A stretch of 64,000 nucleotides of DNA from Empedobacter stercoris (GTDB lineage Bacteria > Bacteroidota > Bacteroidia > Flavobacteriales > Weeksellaceae). Where the stretch lies: NCBI RefSeq assembly GCF_965137335.1, contig NZ_CBCRZD010000014.1; one strand, 5' to 3'. The stretch's first letter is position 1, and every line of letters starts with the position of its first letter. This document shows, one piece after another, positions 26,801 to 34,906 of the stretch. The position numbers and the translations under genes were made by a program. Below the pieces are notes generated by a model, which did no database searches, was not told the origin of the DNA, and saw only the letters and a list, made by a program, of their open reading frames with translations.

Positions 26801-26992
26801 TTCCAATGTTTCGATGATACGCTCTTTCATTTCACCAGCAGCTTTGTTGGTAAACGTGATGGCTAATATATGTTCGAAATGATAATCGCTTTCGTTGGTT
26901 AATAACAACGAGAGAAATTCTTTAACTAATGTGTAGGTTTTACCTGCACCAGCTGATGCATTGTAAATTTTGAAATCGCCTGCTTGTAACAA
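23882..26992 (-). CDS. RecB/AddA-like UvrD helicase-nuclease (1036 aa)
   Basis: DNA helicase with a fused nuclease for double-strand-break processing. The Walker A motif is ASAGAGKTYTLV (about residues 13-24), the Walker B region is HYFIDEFQDTSTLQW (about 390), then VGDAKQSIYRWRGG, and motif VI in LYVATTRAKEQLY (about 800). The C-terminus is a PD-(D/E)XK nuclease (FRADRVVIDAE...IIDYKTGQ, about 985-1010). Flavobacteria encode such a protein with an AddB-like partner; the partner is not in this window. Its stop overlaps the uvrC start. Confidence 0.92.
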   Translation of the reverse strand: MLQAGDFKIYNASAGAGKTYTLVKEFLSLLLTNESDYHFEHILAITFTNKAAGEMKERIIETLEEIAKSSNPKEDSYILELSSELNMKPEIIKAKAYNILIAILHNYSKFSISTIDKFNLRLMKSFAQDLGLSMNFDVEMNTTEIINESVDLLYSKIGEDEKLTQTMIKIALDNMDENKSWDIRKTLSSDTSDISNDRHLQDLEKLKNISLDEFIRYRKVIFDDIKTLKDGLITIGNEFFELLANNGISVNELPGKSRGIAAFFQKLKNYDGFGLILPTDANTKDVLEGGYLSKVKDVIAESIFPQIKDLFEKAANINDHLLLLTSIQKNISSISLINEVEKSLDSIKKDSNVLLINEFNTIISKNLQQQPANFIYERIGSRYNHYFIDEFQDTSTLQWNNLNPLVENARAQSDTIMLVGDAKQSIYRWRGGNPAQMIDLIDRKEEENIKVEELEKNWRSHENIIQFNNELYSFIAPKLNLPSFQYLYEIGNKQFTNHQKDGFVKINFIEQEGRSKDLFKEKNLELVLKTIEDCRTNGFSLSDIAILIRSNAQGVLLAKYLTENNLVVISNEALLLKNSFEIQLIEYLFKITSNPQDEQSKIRFLMVAYELELFRTDDLTITVEKALKEGLPKFLKLTKSLGIELDFIQDQNLSLYDFTEKAIRTLHLQERSPAYILSFLDVILDYSSKNESDLNSFLEFWSTIKDKASIKTPKGVDAIQIMTIHKSKGLEFPVVILPFLDWQSKNSKIWIPLQKNEDNPFETFYVGINNELKTIKNEAIKSKIDEEENLVQLDEINTLYVATTRAKEQLYMIAQKPKESSKSKNIANYLHEFVFSKGFSEDEVILKGTPERISTPKVIENSSAELKIYSSDWNTRLVINTNSEKAQEKLKFTEFGNTIHTILSQIVTQNDLPKIIESEKQRGTVSAENVEHLQKTLQNLLQDAKLVPYFAEGLTVLNERDFIDENGHIFRADRVVIDAENNCSIIDYKTGQPDLDHHFQVNRYAEFFNNLGYKIRTKILIYIDDEQQKINVVEVV

Positions 26993-27064
26993 ATTCTGAA
27001 TTTTTAGGAAAGTTAAACAATCTTCTCAAAAATAGAAAATCAGAATGCCAAAACATGACGTACT

Positions 27065-27096
27065 AAAAAAGGAAACTCAACTGAGTTTCCTTTTTT
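27065..27096 (-). terminator. Terminator after the M56 peptidase gene
   Basis: AAGGAAACTCA / TGAGTTTCCTT stem with A and T runs on both sides, 31 bp past the stop codon. Confidence 0.85.
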
Positions 27097-27126
27097 GTAA
27101 ATGTTATAAATGCGATGAAATTTTGA

Positions 27127-28902
27127 TTATTTCTTAATTTCTTTTTTTAGCTGTTTTTGCTTTTTTTCAATCTCCTTTAGCATTTGTTTAGTGTTTTTTT
27201 CTTGTAATACAAGTTCTTTCTTTTTTTCTTCAAGATATTTACTCATTTCTTTAGGATCTTCAGAATAAAATGTTTTTACAGTAAATGAACCTAATTTTTG
27301 TATTTCGGGATTTTTAGGATCAGTTTTTAGAGCTGTAATATCATAACCTCTTGCTTGCGATTCTTTTAATTGTTTTTTTATTTCCGTTTTATCAATTCCT
27401 TTATTTTTTGAAAAACTTACACTATAACCTTTATCAATTCCTTTTGATTTTAATTTATTTTCTAAATAAATTTTATCAATCTCTGAACTAATAATTTTGT
27501 GTTCAACACCATTTTTGTCGGTGTAAATAGAATAACCATTTTTCAGAGTAATATTATTTTTTACCGTAGGCATTTTAGCAGTTGTTACTTTTTTATCAAT
27601 ATTCGGAATATCTTTTTCAGAGTTAAAAATTCTGATAACACTTGAATCTTTTTTGAAAATTTCTATTAAACCTTCGCTCTTTTTTACAATTACTTTATTA
27701 ATATCTTTTGGATCTATTTTTTGTAAAACTTTGCCATCTTTACCATATAGTGTTGTCAGTATTAATTCTTTTTTTCTAACAATATCTTTTATTTTTATCG
27801 AATCATTCAAAATGATATCTCCAGCATCGTTTAAAATGATTTTGTTTTGCGGATTACTTTTCAAAATATCTTTTAATTCTTCTTTGGTCATTGTTTTACC
27901 ATCAGATAAATTTTTGATTAGCGTAATAGTGTCATTCAGGTTTTTCGTTATTTTATTTTCTTCTTTTGTATCAAATATCAAATCCGCTTGCGATTGAACA
28001 GGTTTTTCCAATGCTTGTTCTACCTTTTTTGCTTTATTTTCTACTTCCTGAGCAAAAGATTTTTGAGAAAACAATACAAAAGCGCTTAGTATAAAAGGTA
28101 AAGATGCAAAAGAAAGAGTTTTAGCTTTTCGATTTGAGGTGTTTTTCGTCATCATAAGTAGGCGTTTTTTGGTTAATATAAAATTGAAATTACTCGCCAT
28201 CATTGATGGATTTTGAGTTGCAATGCAATCTAAAATTTGATGTTGATAAGTTTTTAAATCAGAGTTTCTTTTTAACACATATTCATCTGCTAAAAACTCA
28301 TGATTTAGTTTGATCGATTTTTTGTAGAAATAAATAAAAGGATTGAACCAAAAAAGGATTTGAAAAATTTCTATCCATAATATATCAAAACTATGTTTCT
28401 GAATACAATGTGCTTTTTCGTGATCAATTAAATTTTGATGTAAATTCTCGAGTTGTTTTTTGGGGATAAAAATATAATTCCAAAAACTATAAGGTTGACT
28501 TGATTGTAAATCGAGAACATAAGTAATTTCGTGGTCTTTTATTTTTTCTTCTGTTTTAATTTTAAATAACAAGTTGTACAAATTGTAACTAAACTTGGCT
28601 AAAAATAAAACTGCAAATAGGATGTAAATTACATTTAAAATATCCCCAAAGTTAATTCCTTCTTCTTGTTGCAATACGTCAGGGTTTTGCATTAAAAAAG
28701 CTAATAGTTCAGGCGAAATATTTGTTTCGTTAGCTGTAATTGGTAAATCTATTTTATACAAAGGCGCTGTCAACGAGAAAACTAACGAGAATAAAAGATA
28801 AAATCGATTGATTTTATACATACTTTCGCGCTCCAATAAAAGTTTGTAAAATGAATACAAAAAACCAGAGCAAAGAATAAATTTTATGACATAAGCAACC
28901 AT
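27127..28902 (-). CDS. BlaR1-like M56-family membrane peptidase (591 aa)
   Basis: Membrane metallopeptidase that senses a signal and triggers removal of its partner repressor. The first 280 residues contain four hydrophobic helices and the zinc motif HEKAH (about residue 157) with the downstream NHEFLADEYV. About residue 270 a further hydrophobic segment (FASLPFILSAFVLFS) leads into a long lysine-rich extracytoplasmic part with short repeats of the form K-N/D-G-x-x-I, ending in a highly charged coiled coil (EKKKELVLQEKNTKQMLKEI). There is no penicillin-binding sensor domain, so beta-lactams are not the expected signal. It starts three bases past the BlaI-type gene. Confidence 0.9.
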   Translation of the reverse strand: MVAYVIKFILCSGFLYSFYKLLLERESMYKINRFYLLFSLVFSLTAPLYKIDLPITANETNISPELLAFLMQNPDVLQQEEGINFGDILNVIYILFAVLFLAKFSYNLYNLLFKIKTEEKIKDHEITYVLDLQSSQPYSFWNYIFIPKKQLENLHQNLIDHEKAHCIQKHSFDILWIEIFQILFWFNPFIYFYKKSIKLNHEFLADEYVLKRNSDLKTYQHQILDCIATQNPSMMASNFNFILTKKRLLMMTKNTSNRKAKTLSFASLPFILSAFVLFSQKSFAQEVENKAKKVEQALEKPVQSQADLIFDTKEENKITKNLNDTITLIKNLSDGKTMTKEELKDILKSNPQNKIILNDAGDIILNDSIKIKDIVRKKELILTTLYGKDGKVLQKIDPKDINKVIVKKSEGLIEIFKKDSSVIRIFNSEKDIPNIDKKVTTAKMPTVKNNITLKNGYSIYTDKNGVEHKIISSEIDKIYLENKLKSKGIDKGYSVSFSKNKGIDKTEIKKQLKESQARGYDITALKTDPKNPEIQKLGSFTVKTFYSEDPKEMSKYLEEKKKELVLQEKNTKQMLKEIEKKQKQLKKEIKK

Positions 28903-28905
28903 AAG

Positions 28906-29283
28906 CTATTTCTTTTTACGGTCTATTTCATTGTCGATGATATCACGTAATTTTTCTAATTCTTCAATAGACATATTGTTTGATTTTGCAAAAAATGAAG
29001 CAAATTGTGTTGCCGAATTATTAAAGAAGTTTGAAATCATTCCTTTTACTTCTTTCGAAAAATAGTCGTCTTTTTTTACCAAAGCGTAGTATCGACGCGA
29101 GTTTCCCATTTGTTCGTAATCAATATAACCTTTGTCGCGCATCCTTTTTAATAAAGTAGATATAGTCGTGTTTGCAGGTTTTGGATCGTCATAAGAATCG
29201 ATAATATCTTTGGCGAAAACTTGTTTTCCACTCCAAATAACTTCCATCACTTCTTCTTCTCTTCTTGATAATTTAACTTTCAT
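28906..29283 (-). CDS. BlaI/MecI-family repressor (125 aa)
   Basis: Winged-helix repressor (residues about 4-75; SRREEEVMEVIWSGKQVFAK, NTTISTLLKRMRDKGYI) with a C-terminal dimerisation helix. In this family the M56 peptidase encoded next to it destroys the repressor when a signal arrives. A TACAATTGTA palindrome and a related TACAAATATA site overlap its own promoter, which indicates autoregulation. Length is normal for the family. Confidence 0.93.
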   Translation of the reverse strand: MKVKLSRREEEVMEVIWSGKQVFAKDIIDSYDDPKPANTTISTLLKRMRDKGYIDYEQMGNSRRYYALVKKDDYFSKEVKGMISNFFNNSATQFASFFAKSNNMSIEELEKLRDIIDNEIDRKKK

Positions 29284-29287
29284 AATC

Positions 29288-29339
29288 TACAATTGTAATT
29301 TAATTACTACAAATATAGAATTAAATTTAATTTGACCAA
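29288..29339 (-). promoter_or_regulatory. Promoter and BlaI-type operators of the blaI/M56 pair
   Basis: On the minus strand the -33 TTG (29339-29337) and -7 TATATTTG (29317-29310) are 19 bp apart. A perfect palindrome TACAATTGTA (29288-29297) lies just past the start site, and TACAAATATA (29308-29317) covers the -7 element; both resemble the TACA-N2-TGTA core bound by BlaI/MecI. Confidence 0.65.
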
Positions 29340-29375
29340 TTTATTTTTAACTTATTTAACATTTACACACAAAAA

Positions 29376-29394
29376 AAGGAGCAAAAAGCTCCTT
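29376..29394 (-). terminator. Terminator of the outer-membrane barrel gene
   Basis: AAGGAGC / GCTCCTT stem with a T7 run on the minus strand, 23 bp past the stop codon. Confidence 0.8.
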
Positions 29395-29416
29395 GATATT
29401 TTGATTTGAAATGTTA

Positions 29417-30001
29417 TTACATTTCCATTAATTTATACGCTACACCAACACTAAAATAGGTATTCGTAGTACTTTTTGAAGATGGATTATGATTAATATC
29501 TGTTAATCCTTTTGTAAAACGAGCATTGATTTCTAATTCGTCAGTTACTTTGTATGCAGCTCCTATATTTAATCCAAAATCAAATGTTTTGAAATTATCT
29601 GTAATTGGCTCTTTAGTCTTAATTTTATTGAATTCTGTTTTTTCTTTAGCAGAAACCAAGAAACCTAATTGAGGACCAAATTCAACATTCAATCCGTCCA
29701 TAATTTCATAACGTCCCATTAACGGAATATTAATATTATGTGTAACTATTTTTTTATCACTACCATCATGTTTTTTGATTCCAGCACCTTGTTTTGAGTA
29801 TAATAATTCTGGCTGAAAACTAAATTGATCAGTTACTTTGTAATTTGCATAACCACCAACATAAAAGTCTGTTCTAAATTTTGCACTTTCAGTACCAGAT
29901 AAAGTCGGGAAGTTAAGACCTCCTTTTACTCCTAAATCAATTTGCGCGTTCGCTGCACTTAATCCACCGAAAAGTGCTATTCCTAAGATTAGTTTCTTCA
30001 T
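29417..30001 (-). CDS. Porin-family outer-membrane beta-barrel protein (194 aa)
   Basis: Small outer-membrane barrel of the OMP_b-brl_2 type. Residues 1-20 are a signal peptide (cleavage after ANAQ), followed by IDLGVKGGLNFPTLSG and alternating beta-strands such as FSFQPELLYSKQGAGI, MGRYEIMDGLNVEFGPQLG and FDFGLNIGAAYKVTDELEIN. It ends in the barrel-closing pattern YFSVGVAYKL. No specific function can be assigned. A TACTTTTG -7 element lies about 40 bp upstream. Confidence 0.88.
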   Translation of the reverse strand: MKKLILGIALFGGLSAANAQIDLGVKGGLNFPTLSGTESAKFRTDFYVGGYANYKVTDQFSFQPELLYSKQGAGIKKHDGSDKKIVTHNINIPLMGRYEIMDGLNVEFGPQLGFLVSAKEKTEFNKIKTKEPITDNFKTFDFGLNIGAAYKVTDELEINARFTKGLTDINHNPSSKSTTNTYFSVGVAYKLMEM

Positions 30002-30154
30002 TTTTTTATTACTTAAGTTTGAGTTATATTATTTAATTCAAAAGTAAAGTTTTATTCATAGATAAAATTGAGCTGTTCTTCAAAAAAACAATAATGCTTT
30101 TTTATTTCACAATATCTATGCCTTTTTTGTTAAAAATTCATAAAATATTATGAC

Positions 30155-31405
30155 TTAAATAATTTTCGCTAAATAATCCATAATAATTTTCGTTGCATTT
30201 GGAGAATTTTGAACAAAATCTCCCGCTTTTTTTCCACTTGCTTTTCTAAAATTTTCGTCATTCATCAAACGGTTCATTATTTTATTAAATTCGGTTTGAT
30301 TTGAAATTGAAAAACCACCACCAACTGCTATCAAGTCAACAGCTTCCTGGAATTTTTTGTATTTAGGTCCAAATACAACAGGATTTCCATACGTTACAGC
30401 TTCTAATGTATTGTGAATTCCTGCTCCAAAACCACCGCCAATATAAGTGATATCTGCATATGCATACACTTTGGATAGTAGTCCAATTGTATTTAGAATA
30501 AAAACTTTTGAATCAATTAAATCTTGTAGCGAAGTTTTTTCTAAATCAGAAAATTTAACAGTTTTTTGATTGATTTTACTCAGAAAAGAATTGATCTCAG
30601 CATCATTCAAATTATGTGGTGCGAAAACAATTTTCCAATCATTCGTTAATTTTTGATTGATTAATTCAATAAATAATTCTTCATCTTTTGGCCACGAACT
30701 TCCAACAACAATTAATTTTGAATGTTGTTTGAAAGTTTCCATAAAATCCAAGTGGTTGTCTTGGTGAATAATTTGTTTAACACGATCAAAACGCGTATCA
30801 CCTGCAATTGTATTCTGTGTAATCTGAATAGAGTCTAATAAATTTTTAGACTTTTCGTTTTGCACAAAGAAATGATTAATTAAACTTAATTTTTTAGCAA
30901 ACCAGTTATTTCCATCCTTTTTGAAAAAGTTTTGACTCTCTCTAAAGATAGAGGAAACCACAATTGTTGGTATTTTGTGTTGATGTAAAGTCGAAATTAA
31001 ATTGAACCAATATTCGTATTTCACCAAAATCAAAATTTCGGGATGCAAGACTTTTATTAGTTTTTCTGCATTCGATTTTGTGTCTAAAGGTAAATAGAAA
31101 ATTACGTCAGCTCCTTGATAATTTTTTCTAATTTCGTAACCTGAAGGCGAGAAAAAGGAAACAGCAATTTTATGTGTAGGATACTTTTCTTTTAAGGTTT
31201 CGATCACAGGTCGACCTTGTTCAAACTCGCCTAAAGAAGAACAATGTACCCACAAAACTTTATCTGTTTTAGATAGTTTAGAAGCTATTTTTTCTTCCCA
31301 ATTATCACGACCATTTATCCAAAGTTTCGCTTTTTCGTTAAAATTCGAAGCCAATTTTAGCGCCATTCCGTACGCCTTGATTGATATATTATAAAATCCT
31401 TGCAC
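30155..31405 (-). CDS. waaA: 3-deoxy-D-manno-octulosonic acid transferase
   Basis: Glycosyltransferase (GT30, GT-B fold) that attaches Kdo to lipid A on the inner leaflet of the inner membrane. The N-terminus IKAYGMALKLASNFNEKAKLW is typical, with HCSSLGEFEQGRPVIE in the acceptor domain and the donor-site GGGFGAGIHNTLEAVTYG (about residue 320). The 416-aa length is normal. The start is a GTG codon (31405-31403). A TAACTTTG -7 element (31420-31413) puts the transcription start almost on that codon, suggesting a leaderless mRNA. Confidence 0.92.
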   Translation of the reverse strand: MQGFYNISIKAYGMALKLASNFNEKAKLWINGRDNWEEKIASKLSKTDKVLWVHCSSLGEFEQGRPVIETLKEKYPTHKIAVSFFSPSGYEIRKNYQGADVIFYLPLDTKSNAEKLIKVLHPEILILVKYEYWFNLISTLHQHKIPTIVVSSIFRESQNFFKKDGNNWFAKKLSLINHFFVQNEKSKNLLDSIQITQNTIAGDTRFDRVKQIIHQDNHLDFMETFKQHSKLIVVGSSWPKDEELFIELINQKLTNDWKIVFAPHNLNDAEINSFLSKINQKTVKFSDLEKTSLQDLIDSKVFILNTIGLLSKVYAYADITYIGGGFGAGIHNTLEAVTYGNPVVFGPKYKKFQEAVDLIAVGGGFSISNQTEFNKIMNRLMNDENFRKASGKKAGDFVQNSPNATKIIMDYLAKII

Positions 31406-31505
31406 AATCTTGCAAAGTTAGAAATTTAGAACGAGCTTTTTTTGTACATTTGTTGTAATAATATCGACTTTTTAAAGTTGTAGATGTTGAAAGATTCATT
31501 AAGTT

Positions 31506-32621
31506 ATGAAAAAAATACAAATGGTTGACTTACAGAGTCAATATCAAAAAATAAAAGGTGACGTTGATGCAGCAATTATGAATGTTTTAGATTCGGCTGC
31601 TTTTATAAATGGACCAGAAGTAAAACAATTCGAAACTGAATTACAAGAATATCTTAACGTAAAACATGTTATTCCTTGTGGAAATGGGACAGATGCTTTA
31701 CAAATCGCTTTGATGGCGTTAGGATTGGAGCCAGGTGACGAGGTGATTACGGCAGATTTTACTTTTGCAGCAACGGTAGAAGTGATTGATTTGTTAAAAT
31801 TAAATTCTGTTTTAGTGGATGTCGATTATGATACATTTACAATTGATACAGAAAAATTGAAAGCTGCTATTACACCAAAAACTAAAGCAATTATTCCAGT
31901 TCATTTATTTGGGCAATGTGCTAATATGGATGAGATTATGGCAATTGCAAAAGAGCATAACTTATATGTTGTAGAAGATACAGCGCAAGCAATTGGTGCA
32001 GAATACAAAGGTAAAAAAGCCGGTACAATTGGTCATATTGGTTGTACATCTTTCTTCCCTTCTAAAAATTTAGGATGTTACGGAGATGGTGGAGCGATTT
32101 TTACGAATGATGATGATATTGCACATCGTTTACGTGGAATTGTAAATCACGGAATGTACAAGCGTTACTACCACGATGAAGTAGGGGTTAACTCACGTTT
32201 AGATTCAGTTCAAGCAGCAGTTTTACGCCGCAAACTACCATTCTTAGACGAGTATAATGCTGCACGTAACAAAGCAGCGGCTTATTATTCAGAAGCTTTT
32301 AAAGATATTGATGCGCTAATTACACCATCAAAAGGAGAAGATACAACGCATGTTTTTCATCAATATACTTTACGTGTAACAAATGGTAAACGTAACGAAT
32401 TGCAAGCTTTCTTAACAGAAAAAGAAATTCCAGCAATGATTTATTATCCTGTTCCATTACGTAAACAAAAAGCGTATGATAACGGTCATTACAATGATGC
32501 AGACTTCCCAAATACCAATAAATTGGTTGAAGAAGTGATGTCTTTACCGATGCATACAGAGTTAGAAGAAGAACAATTGGTTTATATTACTTCTGCTGTG
32601 CGTGAATTCTTTGGAAAATAA
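31506..32621 (+). CDS. DegT/DnrJ/EryC1-family sugar aminotransferase (371 aa)
   Basis: PLP-dependent aminotransferase acting on nucleotide-linked keto-sugars in surface polysaccharide synthesis. Family motifs are VIPCGNGTDALQIALMALG, VVEDTAQAIGA (Asp for PLP) and the Schiff-base lysine in FFPSKNLGCYGDGG (about residue 187). The C-terminal YYPVPLRKQKAY is typical of WecE/PglE/WlbE-like members; the exact sugar is not deducible. A TACATTTG -7 element lies at 31445-31452. It is followed by a terminator and then galE. Confidence 0.92.
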   Translation: MKKIQMVDLQSQYQKIKGDVDAAIMNVLDSAAFINGPEVKQFETELQEYLNVKHVIPCGNGTDALQIALMALGLEPGDEVITADFTFAATVEVIDLLKLNSVLVDVDYDTFTIDTEKLKAAITPKTKAIIPVHLFGQCANMDEIMAIAKEHNLYVVEDTAQAIGAEYKGKKAGTIGHIGCTSFFPSKNLGCYGDGGAIFTNDDDIAHRLRGIVNHGMYKRYYHDEVGVNSRLDSVQAAVLRRKLPFLDEYNAARNKAAAYYSEAFKDIDALITPSKGEDTTHVFHQYTLRVTNGKRNELQAFLTEKEIPAMIYYPVPLRKQKAYDNGHYNDADFPNTNKLVEEVMSLPMHTELEEEQLVYITSAVREFFGK

Positions 32622-32640
32622 TTTACATTAAAAAAATATG

Positions 32641-32673
32641 AAAAAGCTTCTGATTGGTTTCAGAAGCTTTTTT
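32641..32673 (+). terminator. Terminator of the aminotransferase gene
   Basis: AAAAAGCTTCTG / CAGAAGCTTTTTT stem followed by a T-run, 20 bp past the stop codon. Confidence 0.85.
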
Positions 32674-32717
32674 ATTTGCTTAAATTTGGACTAACTAATT
32701 CAATGAAATTACATAAA

Positions 32718-33731
32718 ATGAATAAAATATTAGTAACTGGTGGTTTAGGCTATATCGGTTCGCATACAGTTGTAGCACTACAAAATGCAGGTTATGAAGT
32801 GGTGATTATTGATGATTTATCAAATACGAATATTGATTTTTTAGATAGAATTGCATCGATTACTTCTATAAAACCATCTTTTTATCAAATTGATTTAAAA
32901 GATCAAGAAAAAGTAAATGAATTTTTTAAGACTAATAAAATTGACGGAATTATCAATTTTGCAGCACATAAAGCGGTTGGTGAATCTGTTGAAAAACCGT
33001 TGATGTACTATCGTAATAATCTTTTAGGATTAATTAATCTTTTAGATGCGATGAAAGATTATAATGCAGATAATATCATTTTTAGTTCATCTTGTACCGT
33101 TTATGGACAGGCAGATCATATGCCAATTAATGAACAAACACCACTAAAGAAACCAGAATCTCCTTACGGAAAAACGAAACAAATGGGTGAAGAGATTTTA
33201 GAAGATTTCTCTACAGCTTTCGATAAAAATGTGATTTGTTTACGTTATTTCAATCCAGTAGGCGCCCATCCTACAGCGAAAATTGGTGAATTACCAAAAG
33301 GAATTCCAAATAATTTGATTCCATATGTTACGCAAACGGCGGCAGGAATTAGAGAAGCTTTATCTGTTTGGGGAGACGATTACCCAACGCGTGATGGAAC
33401 AGCAATTAGAGATTATATTGATGTGAATGATTTAGCAGATGCGCACGTAAAAGCTGTAACTCGTTTGATTGAAAATAAAAATAAAGCGAAATTAGAGTTC
33501 TTTAATCTTGGAACAGGAACGGGTTCGACAGTTTTAGAAGTTGTTCATGCTTTTGAAGATGCAAATGATTTGAAATTGAATTATCAGATCAAAGAGCGTC
33601 GAGCGGGAGATATTATCGAAGCCTATGCAGATAATTCGTATGCAGAAAAAGAATTGGGATGGAAACCTGAAACTCAACTTGCAGAAAGTATGCGTACAGC
33701 TTGGGAATGGCAAAAAAGTTTAGAACAATAA
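32718..33731 (+). CDS. galE: UDP-glucose 4-epimerase
   Basis: NAD-dependent extended SDR that interconverts UDP-glucose and UDP-galactose. It has the Rossmann motif VTGGLGYIGSHT (about residues 5-16), the active site SSCTVYGQ (about 125) and YGKTK (about 150), and RYFNPVGAHP. From the ATG at 32718 the protein is 337 aa, matching the standard GalE length, so the upstream in-frame codons are not used. It ends in a terminator and stands alone. Confidence 0.93.
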   Translation: MNKILVTGGLGYIGSHTVVALQNAGYEVVIIDDLSNTNIDFLDRIASITSIKPSFYQIDLKDQEKVNEFFKTNKIDGIINFAAHKAVGESVEKPLMYYRNNLLGLINLLDAMKDYNADNIIFSSSCTVYGQADHMPINEQTPLKKPESPYGKTKQMGEEILEDFSTAFDKNVICLRYFNPVGAHPTAKIGELPKGIPNNLIPYVTQTAAGIREALSVWGDDYPTRDGTAIRDYIDVNDLADAHVKAVTRLIENKNKAKLEFFNLGTGTGSTVLEVVHAFEDANDLKLNYQIKERRAGDIIEAYADNSYAEKELGWKPETQLAESMRTAWEWQKSLEQ

Positions 33732-33734
33732 AAG

Positions 33735-33770
33735 AAAACGCTGTCAGGTTTAAAACCTTGACAGCGTTTT
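33735..33770 (+). terminator. Terminator of galE
   Basis: Long stem (AAAACGCTGTCAAGG-type pairing, AAAACGCTGTCAGG / CCTTGACAGCGTTTT) with a T-run, just past the stop codon; probably works in both directions. Confidence 0.85.
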
Positions 33771-33803
33771 AATTGTTATAGAGTAGAAATTTAACTTTTG
33801 AAA

Positions 33804-34259
33804 TTATTTCTTTACTTTTTTCAATACGTATAAATCTTTCAAATTTCCAGTAATTTCTTTTCCTTCTTGATCTAAAACTTTCAATCTATTTTCTTCAACT
33901 TTCAAGACCAAAGGGCTAATATTCGAGTTTAAGTGCAAAATATTTCCAGTAGCATCCCATTTATAAAAACCTTCATCTTGGTAAACCGTTTCTTTTCCTA
34001 AATATTCTTGTTCAATGAAAAAGTTACCGTCTTTTTTTATCTCAACAATATATTTTATTCCTTCGCAATCCGCACATGGTAAAGTACCTTCATATTTTCC
34101 ATCCCAATCCAAAGAGTTTCTTGAATTATGTTCATCTTTAAATGTTTTTGTAGAGTTTTGAGCCACTTCAGCTTTTTTTTCTTCTTGTTGGACACCTTTT
34201 GATTGGCATGAGAATAAGATAAATGATGCCAAGATGCTCGCTAATATAGATTTCTTCAT
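33804..34259 (-). CDS. NlpE N-terminal-domain lipoprotein (151 aa)
   Basis: Outer-membrane-type lipoprotein. The signal ends in a lipobox-like FILFSC (C18). The mature protein carries the NlpE N-terminal barrel with the CxxC pair in YEGTLPCADCEGI (about residues 58-70) and GNFFIEQEYLGKE. NlpE of E. coli signals surface stress and is linked to copper resistance; in Bacteroidota the domain is common and its role unclear. It is divergently placed from the ogt gene. Confidence 0.85.
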   Translation of the reverse strand: MKKSILASILASFILFSCQSKGVQQEEKKAEVAQNSTKTFKDEHNSRNSLDWDGKYEGTLPCADCEGIKYIVEIKKDGNFFIEQEYLGKETVYQDEGFYKWDATGNILHLNSNISPLVLKVEENRLKVLDQEGKEITGNLKDLYVLKKVKK

Positions 34260-34343
34260 AATTAATTTTATGATATGTTTAACAACAAATATGGTACCAA
34301 ATTACGACTATATTTTTCTAACTTTCAATTAAAATTTAATAAA

Positions 34344-34853
34344 ATGTTTCACGCAAAAAAAATACAAACACCTTTGGGAGAAATGCTTGCAATTAAGTCA
34401 CAAAAAGGACTTTGTGTATTAGCATTTTTTGATGGGAAATCAACCGAAAAACAACTTAAAGAGATTGAAAAATTGGGTGAAATTGTAGAAAATAAGCACG
34501 ATGAAGTTTTGTTAAATTTAGAAAAGGAGTTAGACGCTTATTTTGAAGGGAATTTGAACGAATTTAGCATTCCGCTTGATTTGATTGGAACTGATTTTCA
34601 GATAAAGGTTTGGAACGAATTAATTAAAATTACATTTGGAAAAACACGGTCATATAAGGAGCAATCTATGGCTTTGGGTAATTTGTTGGCGATACGTGCA
34701 GTTGCAAATGCAAACGCGAAAAATAAAATAGCAATTGTGGTGCCTTGTCATCGGGTTATTGGAACAAATGGATCTCTGACAGGATACGCAGGAGGTAATA
34801 AGCGCAAGAAATTTTTGTTAGAATTAGAATCAACACAATTGAATGTATTCTAA
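34344..34853 (+). CDS. ogt: Methylated-DNA-protein-cysteine methyltransferase
   Basis: Suicide repair protein that takes the methyl group from O6-methylguanine onto its own cysteine. The active site is PCHRVIGTNGSLTGYAGG (about residue 135), and LIGTDFQIKVWNELIKI is the usual N-terminal part of the helix-turn-helix. From the ATG at 34344 the protein is 169 aa, the standard length. No Ada-type regulatory domain is attached. Confidence 0.93.
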   Translation: MFHAKKIQTPLGEMLAIKSQKGLCVLAFFDGKSTEKQLKEIEKLGEIVENKHDEVLLNLEKELDAYFEGNLNEFSIPLDLIGTDFQIKVWNELIKITFGKTRSYKEQSMALGNLLAIRAVANANAKNKIAIVVPCHRVIGTNGSLTGYAGGNKRKKFLLELESTQLNVF

Positions 34854-34860
34854 AAAAAAA

Positions 34861-34882
34861 CTTCGAGAATTTTCTCTCGAAG
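34861..34882. terminator. Terminator between ogt and the TlpA-like gene
   Basis: CTTCGAGA / TCTCGAAG stem with an A9 run on one side and T6 on the other; bidirectional for two convergent genes. Confidence 0.85.
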
Positions 34883-34906
34883 CTTTTTTAATTTATTTTA
34901 GAATAA

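Noticed and set aside
27127..29283. A beta-lactam resistance locus
   Set aside because: BlaI and M56 proteins are present, but there is no beta-lactamase gene and no penicillin-binding sensor domain.
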